Of a DNA stretch of 64,000 bases, positions 56,587-64,000 are shown in pieces. Position 1 is the stretch's first letter. Each line of letters begins with the position of its first letter. This DNA is from Acheta domesticus (Eukaryota > Arthropoda > Insecta > Orthoptera > Gryllidae). The notes under the pieces are model-generated. The model did not search any database and was not told the origin of the DNA. It saw nothing but the letters and a program-made list of their open reading frames with translations. The stretch spans positions 56,340,156 to 56,404,155 of the forward strand of contig JAHLJT010003656.1 of the NCBI GenBank assembly GCA_031308135.1, read 5' to 3'. The position numbers were made by a program, and so were the translations under genes.

Positions 56587-58579
56587 GTAATAACATACCC
56601 AAAACCTTTGTGAATCTGTAGTCACATTATTTCTAACAGCACGCTGCTTCAGTAATATTCACATACTGTACACCAGGTCTCCAAATCCGATCATTTTTTT
56701 TTTGTGATCAGAGCAATCCTTTCTACGTTTAATATTTTGTCACCTATCGACATCGTCTATATCTACTGTTATTTTTGGGAGGTCCACACTCGATAATACT
56801 CGTAACACTCGGTAATACCCGATGCGATGCGCTGCCTTTCCGCTCCCGATACAACCTGATGCAGTTTCCATACGCTTCTGACTCCACGTCATCAGTGTTT
56901 TGTTATGAAACTGTCGTAACCAATAAAATCAATATTGGCCCCTCTGCGTATGGTGTATGCGATGCCACCTCACAAGGGCGAGTAAAATGATACATTCTGT
57001 AGAAAAGTGATGTATTGGAAACGAATTGAACGAGTAACTCTATACAAACATTATGAATTACAGTAAATGGTTAATTATGAACGTCAAACACTATGTCATT
57101 GATTTTGTAAGTATATGGCCTAATTTATAATTACGTTGTTAACAGTTATACTTTATGTATTGTTTCCAACATTTATAAACGCGTAGTTTGTTAAGTTGGG
57201 TCTTGTTTGATGTTATTACGACAAAACTCCGTAGGGTGTGCCAACGCAGCTACACATCGTTAAAACAAATAGTTAAAGCATAGCGAATTGAAGAGATTGC
57301 TATAAGTTAAAGCATATTAATCATAGTCTTCAATATTCAAAAAATAAAGTTATTAGATAAAAGTATTTAATTTTCTCTGGTAATTTAAACGCAGTTACCA
57401 CACACTTATTAATAATAAAATAAGCACTCAATGAATAATATAATAAGCATTACTAAAAGTCTTCATAGGAGTTATGTCCATAAAATATTATAAGTAACGG
57501 CCCTAATAGAAATTAAATGTTTTCTAGTTGTGCTAGAGCTACAGCTCATGAAATTATACGAGTATAAAGAATATTCTTGACTGGGTAAATTTTAATTGGT
57601 ACAATACTCGTCTTGTTTCGTTATATACAGTGGTATTCATAAAGTAATATCGAAGTTGTTGTAAGCTTGGTGATTGATTTGTCATCGTTTGCACAGCTAA
57701 GGTTGAGTTGATATGCTATACTGTTAGAACGCCCAGGAGTTGCAGCATTCCCGTGATTTGGTGTTTCAGAAGCCAAAGCAGTCGATTTGTGGTACGTTTG
57801 GGAAGAATGGCCTACGGCATTATTCTCAAAACAAATTTTCTGCATGGAAAATAATGTTAACACTGTTAAAAATGTTAAAAATTAGAATAAAATTAAATAT
57901 GTCATTTACCAGGCGAAAAGAGCAATGCAACTGAAGTGGGCAGCCACTCATGGTGAGAAAATTTCGTTCGTAAAAATTACAATTTGAATGTGTTGTGTGC
58001 TGAGTGAGGATAACACTGCCATTACAAATGCTTACTATTCACGTATGCTGATATGCACCAAGAGTAAACACCGTACTATAGCCCTTTCATGTCACCCTAT
58101 AGGGAAGTAAATGACAATATTTTACCATGCTATGTCAATGGCTCAATTGGCTTGTGGCTTCATTGATATTGCAATGTAGGGTTGCAATTCCCATGAATAT
58201 TTCATCCGTGTGTAATGCTGTCAAAAGGAGACACATTCCCGTCTACCAAAACTTCGTATGCTAATAGCTCAGTTATGCACACTGGTTCTGTCCCCTTGAA
58301 CACAAAATGTATTGACTGTCTGAATAGAACTACCAATGTATCTTTACAAAATTACTGGCGGTTGGAGAGCACTAATGGATTTTTCATATATCTGACCTCC
58401 CCTATTCAGAGAGACAAACACTTTTTAGAATATTGATACAATGATTTAATTATTATTAATCACTAGTTATAGATGACATAGGATTTATGGCTATGTTACT
58501 TAAATTGCATTTCTGTTTTTTCTCATTAATTTCAACATAATTTTGCATGTTACATAATATTGCATTTTACCAAATTCTA
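56587..58579. other. Unannotated AT-rich stretch
   Basis: Short frames of 64-80 codons without support. No repeat ends recognised. Confidence 0.4.
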
Positions 58580-59525
58580 AGTTTCCGTCTTTCACGCCTG
58601 AAAAGAAAATAAAGAAGAAATAAGGAAAGGAATAACAAAGAAAGAAAGAATACGGAAAGAAATAAAAGAACAAAGAAAAAATGAGAAATAAAAAAGCAGG
58701 AGGGAAGATGAAAAGAGGAACAAGCACTCTATTTCGGTGAGAATGACGCAAATGCATTATTGATTATTCCCCGGTGTTCAATGTTCGTATGCTATTCCTT
58801 GACCGAGTGAATTGCAGTTTCTCGCGCGGACAGTCCTAAGGCCTGCAGTCCATCGTGGGACCGCGAGGAAGCCTGCTTCTGTACCGCGGACGCCCCCAGA
58901 AAGAATGCCCATTGCGGCAGGGTAGAAGTTTGCATCTTTCACGCCTGAAAAAAAGAACGAATAAGGAAACGGAAAAGAAAGAAAGAATAAGGAAAAAGTG
59001 AAAGAAGAAAGAGAAAACAAGAAGTAAGGAAAGCGAAAGAGAAAATGAAAAAAAAGGAAGCACTCGATTAAGGCGAGAGTGACTCAAATTATTGATTATT
59101 CCCCGATGTACGAGTATAATGTTCATATGCTCCTCCTTGAGCGAATGAATTGCAGTTTCACGTGTGGGCTGTCGTAAGGTCTGCTTGTGGGGCCGCGGGT
59201 AAGCCTGCTTCTGTGCCGGGAAACCTCACAGCGCCTGCACATCGCAGTAGGGTATAAGTTTGCATCTTTCACGTCTGGAAAAAAGAACGAATAAGGAAAC
59301 GGAAAAGAAAGAAGAAAGAGAAAATAAGAAGTAAAGAAAGCAAAAGAGAAAATGAAAAAAAAAGAAGCACTCGATTAAGGCGAGAGTGACTGAAATTATT
59401 GATTATTCCCCGATGTACGAGTATAATGTTCATATGCTCCTCCTTGATCGAGTGAATCGCAGTTTCACGCGTGGGCTGTCGTAAGGTCTGCCTGTGGGGC
59501 CGCGGGTAAGCCTGCTTCTGTGGCA
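58580..59525 (+). repeat. Three tandem copies of a 330-347 bp unit
   Basis: Units start at 58580, 58927 and 59257 with AGTTTCCGTCTTTCACGCC, AGTTTGCATCTTTCACGCC and AGTTTGCATCTTTCACGTC. Each has a GAAAGAAAGAA-type purine tract of about 150 bp, then GCACTC-ATT, TTATTGATTATTCCCCG and TTCATATGCT-like words, GAATTGCAGTTTC, and GTAAGCCTGCTTCTGT at the end. Units 2 and 3 are closest. The third is cut short by a CpG-rich block at about 59525. Minus-strand S/F/L-rich frames here are artefacts of the purine tract. Confidence 0.88.
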
Positions 59526-59770
59526 GGGGGCCGCCGAGCGGAGCGGAGCGAAGAGAGGAGATGAGGCTGCGGTCGTTACGCTGCTCCGTAACATCTCGGC
59601 GCGGGGTTGCCGCTAAGGCCGTCCCCTCGCTCCGGCCCCGCCTCATCCGCGGGGAGCCAGACGAGCGGGGTAATCTGGCGGGGTGACGTCATGGCGAGGG
59701 GGACGCGGCCCCGCGCCCCTCCCCCTGCTCTCGTCGCTTCGCGAGCCATCGCGGGGGAGGGGTGGGGTTT
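59526..59770. other. GC/CpG-rich block
   Basis: About 245 bp, CpG-dense, with GAGCGGAGCGGAGCG and a TGACGTCA palindrome at 59684-59691. Open on both strands. No protein recognised. Possibly a small promoter-type CpG island. Confidence 0.45.
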
Positions 59771-60523
59771 GGAGGACATTAACGCGTTCTGCAAACCCCC
59801 AAGCGCAGGAGTCATCACAATAGAAGAACCGTATTTCCTTCGCGGAGTGTCTTTTGTTCGTTTGTGATTGGCTGGGTGGTATTTCATGGGGTACATCTTT
59901 TAATTTTTTATAATTCTTAGATGTGGGATTTGGCCAAACCATTAAAAAGAATTGTTGGATGAGTCATAAACCACCAGAATGTTTGAAAGGTCTCGCTCCG
60001 CGCGAAACGGTTGGTTATAACGTCGTTTATATTTTTCCTTGGGCAGTTATTTGTACGTTACTCCGAAGCCATAAAACCGCCTAAGCGTAACACATTGCAA
60101 TCAACTGAAAAAGCCCTAGAAAATCTTCATTAAAAGGAAGTTTTTTATTAAGAGGTTTATATATTTGACATTCCGGTACTTGCGCGGGTATTTAGATACC
60201 ATGTGGTCTAGGTTGATTCTTTTTTTATTTTATTTTTTTAAATTTTTTTACTGCTAAGAAATTATGTTAATGCAAACCAGTTTGTGTACTCTTCAATTAA
60301 GCTACAAGAAATACATATTGCTTTGTTGCATTTTGCGTGTTTTGCAAGTTTTATCTTTACAAAGTTGCGTGGGGGGATCTGCATATCCCGTGCGAGCGTC
60401 TGCATAACTTATCATTGTTACGTCAGTGCTGGCGCACGGCAACACTGCACTCGATCTACTCACAGAGTCGGATTTCATGTGAACTACGGAGAGTGATGGT
60501 AACTAACGCTGTCATTGGAATTA
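59771..60523. other. Unannotated stretch
   Basis: T-rich at 60215-60255. No supported gene. Confidence 0.4.
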
Positions 60524-60997
60524 CAGTGGGACGTCGAATATTCGAACTAATTGGGACCAGGTATAAAACGGATATATGATAGTCCGGATAGGTTACCGTT
60601 GTCTGTATAGGTTGTCAGTGCACTAAAAGGCGGTGGTTTTCTGTCAAAGATGAACATTCCGAGTGAGTGACAGCTGTGAAACATTTAAGATCGGTGGTTT
60701 GACAATGTACCGTTAGTTCTCTTGCACTTAAAGGTGGTGAAAAGCGTTTTTCTGTTATTAATAAACATTTCGAGTTCTTAAGCATTTATTGTAAGATTTC
60801 GCAAAGTTCACTATGTCAGTATCTCGTTAATATTTTCCCACTGTCAATCATATCGAGAATCATTCTCAATATTCAGAACTATAAAGGAAACTGGATACGT
60901 ACAGTAATAATTTTAAAAAATTATTATTCAGAGAAAATATGAGTTCGGATATTTGACGTCTCGGAAGACTGACGTTCGGATAATCGACGTACCACTA
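60524..60997. mobile_element. Pogo/Tigger-like non-autonomous element
   Basis: The left tip CAGTGGGACGTCGAATATTC, preceded by TA, matches the inverted right tip TAGTGGTACGTCGATTATCC at 16 of 20. CAGT...CGATTATCCGAA ends are typical of pogo/Tigger-type elements. The interior is AT-rich and non-coding. The last bases of the right tip are mutated, so its border and the second TA are not exact. Confidence 0.75.
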
Positions 60998-61499
60998 CAT
61001 CGTTTATCGCTTAGCATCCGGAGAAAGTCAACGGAGCAGACGCCGCACGTTGCAGAACTGAATATGGTATATTGGTGATGATGACAATGCCCGCACATTC
61101 CTTCCCCCCATATTCTGGGCGCTATGTTTTTATTGATTTTACTTTACGAAACACATAAGAACTTATATGAACATGTATATCTTGTTTCTTACTTAATATT
61201 TTCTTTCTTTAGTTTTCTGATTGGAGGTAAACGTATACCCCGTGGGAGTAAACTCGTCTTAAAAGAGTACGCAGGCAGCTGAGTGTTGACGAAAACAACT
61301 TTCTATGCAGACAAATCTCTTCAAACTATTTTATTTGAATTTTCTTCTTTCATATATGCATCAGAAAATAATTCGATAAGTGCATTTTGGATAATTATAG
61401 ATTTTTTTACATAGACAGTAACTTCAGATTCCTTCTTTTCATCCAAGGCCCAAAATTGCCTCATTTGCAGTTATAAGAGAAAACAGTGGTAACACTTAC
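60998..61499. other. Unannotated AT-rich stretch
   Basis: Nothing recognised. Confidence 0.4.
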
Positions 61500-61542
61500 C
61501 CTTGTCACAACTGCATTCACCCTGAATTTCGCCTTGATTTCT
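61500..61542 (-). CDS. Candidate 43-nt coding exon, minus strand
   Basis: Minus-strand acceptor TTTTAAATTTTCCTTTCTAG, then 43 nt, then AAGG and a GTAAGTG donor. One frame reads RNQGEIQGECSCDK plus one base. GECSCDK(G) would fit a cysteine-rich EGF-like or integrin-type stalk repeat, but it is too short to assign. Good signals on both sides and an open frame make it worth testing. Confidence 0.27.
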
Positions 61543-62430
61543 CTAGAAAGGAAAATTTAAAAGTCCCTTTCGCGTTCTTTGACTTTTTCCTTATTTACCA
61601 AGACATAACTTAGACTATGACGAAAAAAATATAAAACGTGGCTTAAAAAGATGTACACTAAATGGAGATTTATTAGTTTCAATTGTTTATTCATACTTGT
61701 TTGTATGGAAAGCAAATACTTTATTTACTGACGTCTATAGTTTTTCCGAGGCACTAGCTGTCTGTGAAAATGGTTTATGATTCGTTAATTTTTCTGAAGT
61801 TACTTTAGTGGAAGGAAAATAACCACGTCCTTTCTATTTAAAATAAATTCTTCCATTCATTTTTTTTATTTTCGCTGGACCTTTCAGTAATAACGACTAA
61901 GTCTTTCACTGCTTGTCTGCCTTCTATTGAAAAGAAGAGGGGAGAACGGTGGGTCTGAAGTGTAAATCGATCGACAGAAGGATTATCTGCTGCCAATGCC
62001 TTACCTCCTATATTGGGGAAATGTATTAAATTCAACCAGAAATTGAAAATCTTCTAAGCATTTAGTTTATGCTAAGAAATCGCAGAGAGAAATGCAGCAT
62101 TCCAAAAGCAAATCCGCATCGTCAGCAATCTTTCAATGCCAAACTATAGAGTTTTATTAAAGCAAGCCTCTGTTCACAAAAGCAATCTAAATAACTCTGT
62201 TTGTTCTTCTAATTGGTAATTTCACATCTTATTGAACATCGACTTGTCTGGAGATAAAAGCTGCCTGCTGAACCTTTCAAAGAACATGGGAGAAAACGCA
62301 TTTACTTATCAAAACAGCTCCAAAGTTAAAGATCAGAAAAATCCCTCGAAGGCAAGACACACAATGCGAATCACCGAGCCATGGTTCCGAGACGCAAACG
62401 TATTGTGCTTTCACAATTTTCTCTTTTCAG
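61543..62430. other. Unannotated AT-rich stretch
   Basis: The first part of a 207-codon plus frame begins at 62232. An acceptor-like tract lies at its right edge. Otherwise nothing. Confidence 0.35.
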
Positions 62431-62855
62431 AGGAAATAAACAGCTTCCCTCGCTGCTACCGCCTCTGCTCAATGAAGCTTCCACTGGGGGTCGCCAGGGG
62501 CGCCGCATTTGCGGAAACAGACGAGCGGCGAAATTCCGTTTTGCTCGCTGTCACCGCAGCGCAGCGCCGTGTTCGGACCGCGGTGAGGGGAACATCAGCG
62601 CATATTCAGCGGCGTTGTATTTTGTTGCACAATGCCCAGCGCGGCTTTAGACCGTGTTTTTTTTTATTGTCCACCGTTCGCGAGGTGGCGAGGGAGTCGG
62701 TGTGGACCGGGGAAGCCGTGTTTCAACTGTCACTGTGGTCGCAGAACGCCCTTTTCTCCACAGCAGACGTTTCTGTCCTCTCTCGTCGAGTTTACTGCTA
62801 CCAACGTGGAAGAGGAACACTACGTTCAGCCTTTCGGACCTTGCACACGAATTAA
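62431..62855 (+). CDS. GC-rich open segment, candidate exon (62431-62580)
   Basis: An acceptor CACAATTTTCTCTTTTCAG precedes a GC-rich segment whose frame stays open to 62855 (part of a 207-codon frame from 62232). A GTGAGG donor lies after 62580, so a 150-nt exon is possible: EEINSFPRCYRLCSMKLPLG, then GVARGAAFAE, to VRTA. Two other frames are also open, which weakens the case. No family recognised. It may be a CpG-rich element fragment. Confidence 0.2.
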
Positions 62856-63094
62856 ATATTTTTGTAAATCATTTTAATATTGTACTCTATTGTACTACTA
62901 TATAATATTATTTAATTAATACGTACTTTTCCATCTCCTTTTTTGTTGCTCTGACTGATCTCAATGGTTAAAAGAGATTCTCAATCAATGTTATTCAGCT
63001 TATTAATACATCAAACAACTTGAAGGTTTCCGGCCCGAAAAGCATAAATTTTAGGCCCTAAGACAATAATTGATGCAAAACAATTATCCTATTC

Positions 63095-63230
63095 ATTTCA
63101 TCATCTAGTGGTGCTACAACAGCACACACTTTCCCGCGTTATTGTAAACAGTTACGTAATATTGAAATATTGCATTTTCTGCGATACTAACATCTTAGCC
63201 ATTATTTGAAAACGTCGAATTCAACCACGT
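63095..63230 (+). repeat. Dispersed repeat, copy 2 (partner at 37600-37740)
   Basis: Shares CTAGTGGTGCTACAACAGCAC and following words with 37600-37740 in the same orientation. Non-coding. Borders are approximate. Confidence 0.5.
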
Positions 63231-63297
63231 TTCCATCGTGTTGTCAAAAATATGTGAATTCGCTTGCCTAATAATGTTAATATAGTAATTAGAATAT

Positions 63298-64000
63298 ATA
63301 GATAGATAGATAGGGTTTATTCTACAATTGGGCTGATGTTGCCCGGTGGCAGAATACAGAAACACAAAAGTACATTAAAATTACAAAACACAATTAACTA
63401 TAAAAACAATATATAAAAATTCAATATAAAAAACAAACGAATTATCTTCTTCATTACCTAGAATATGCAACTGCATTTACATGCCTATACATATACAACA
63501 AGTGAAACTACATATATACTAACATTCAAGTAAATAAACTTACTTACATATCACACCAACATTCATACATACAAACATACACGCTTACATACATATCATA
63601 CAAAGACAAAGGAACACTCGCATACACACCATCCTACAAGTATTCACTCACAATCATATTCAGACAAATATGGATAATCACTTTTACCTACAACATAATA
63701 ATATACAATACTTATAATAATTTTTACATTTCTAACACGTAAAAACACTCGTTAACATCACTTCACTGCACTTCACGTCACTGCACCTCATAAAACTTTA
63801 CCTAAATACTAATAGCTCAATACTTTTTAGTTTACTACCCATAATCGCACCTTTCACTTCACTGCACGTTTTCACCCTATTGATTAATTTCCTATACTTT
63901 TTTTCTAAAACCACGCGCTGAGCAAGGAAAGGGCTCAAAAACTGTCGCAGGCAAATCGTTCCAATCTACGATTGTTCTGTTTACAAAGGAGAATTTGCCT
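63298..64000 (-). mobile_element. LINE 3' end with TATC-repeat tail, runs off the window
   Basis: On the minus strand the frame at the window edge reads GKFSFVNRTIVDWNDLPATV then FEPFP, the characteristic end of many LINE reverse-transcriptase ORFs. One frameshift later it continues KKYRKLINRVKTCSEVKGAI to a TAA at 63798-63800. About 490 bp of 3'UTR follows, ending GGGCAACATCAGCCCAATTG, TAGAATAAACC and (CTAT)n at 63298-63315. Tails of short TATC-type repeats are usual for such LINEs. The rest lies beyond 64000. Confidence 0.82.

Noticed and set aside
58500..59646. S/F/L-rich minus-strand frames that look like membrane proteins
   Set aside because: They translate the purine tract of a tandem repeat, and the same pseudo-protein recurs in each unit.
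1..64000. CRISPR arrays, phage, bacterial operons, rRNA or functional tRNA genes
   Set aside because: No regularly spaced repeats with unique spacers, no Shine-Dalgarno-led gene strings, and the tRNA-like sequences are degenerate SINE heads with non-tRNA bodies.

Overview
This is eukaryotic, arthropod-type nuclear DNA. It is AT-rich, has no compact genes or operons, and is crowded with relics of transposable elements. An insect is the best guess, perhaps hemimetabolous with a large genome. The reasons are the insect-style LINE reverse-transcriptase fragments, a class of G-rich miniature element with CCATAAATTAC ends that is common in insects, tRNA-derived SINEs, and discrete CpG-rich islands of 200-1400 bp. 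I cannot name the species. No complete protein-coding gene is visible. Most long open frames lie in simple repeats or CpG islands and are not genes.

Layout. Left third (1-26 kb): a possible BED zinc-finger fragment (450), a TA-type MITE (1815-2243), an interspersed repeat interrupted by a hAT MITE (2290-3262), an 18-bp minisatellite (6380-6716), a decayed LINE on the minus strand (7540-8950), a G-rich MITE (10661-10807), a 2.2-kb non-autonomous hAT element (13471-15635), a 1.9-kb GA-rich satellite with four unit types (16554-18486), and SINE copies. Middle (26-47 kb): a strong CpG island (26480-27869) with a candidate first coding exon on the minus strand, followed by a hAT MITE, a SINE, a duplicated sequence block around a G-rich array, several fold-back elements, further CpG islands (36.2-37.0, 38.6-39.3 and 45.3-46.2 kb) and a 669-bp hAT-like element. 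Right third (47-64 kb): a quiet 4-kb stretch, a CpG island at 51.4-52.3 kb, a second copy of the CpG-edge hAT MITE, a degraded 2.2-kb DNA transposon that keeps recognisable transposase peptides (52909-55115), a second copy of the 600-bp hAT-like element, a three-unit tandem repeat (58580-59525), a pogo-like element, and the 3' end of another LINE running off the right edge.

Possible genes. Several short open segments have good splice signals: 4092-4138 (+), 15822-15907 (+), 26657-26775 (-), 31467-31577 (-), 44629-44716 (+), 44902-45041 (-), 61500-61542 (-) and 62431-62580 (+). They could be exons of genes with very long introns. None is assigned to a known gene, and each needs transcript or homology evidence.

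The best-supported observations are structural. At least six different hAT or hAT-like insertions carry matching or near-matching 8-bp target duplications, and others carry 4-bp or 16-bp duplications. I found no CRISPR, no bacterial-type system, and no convincing new biological system.
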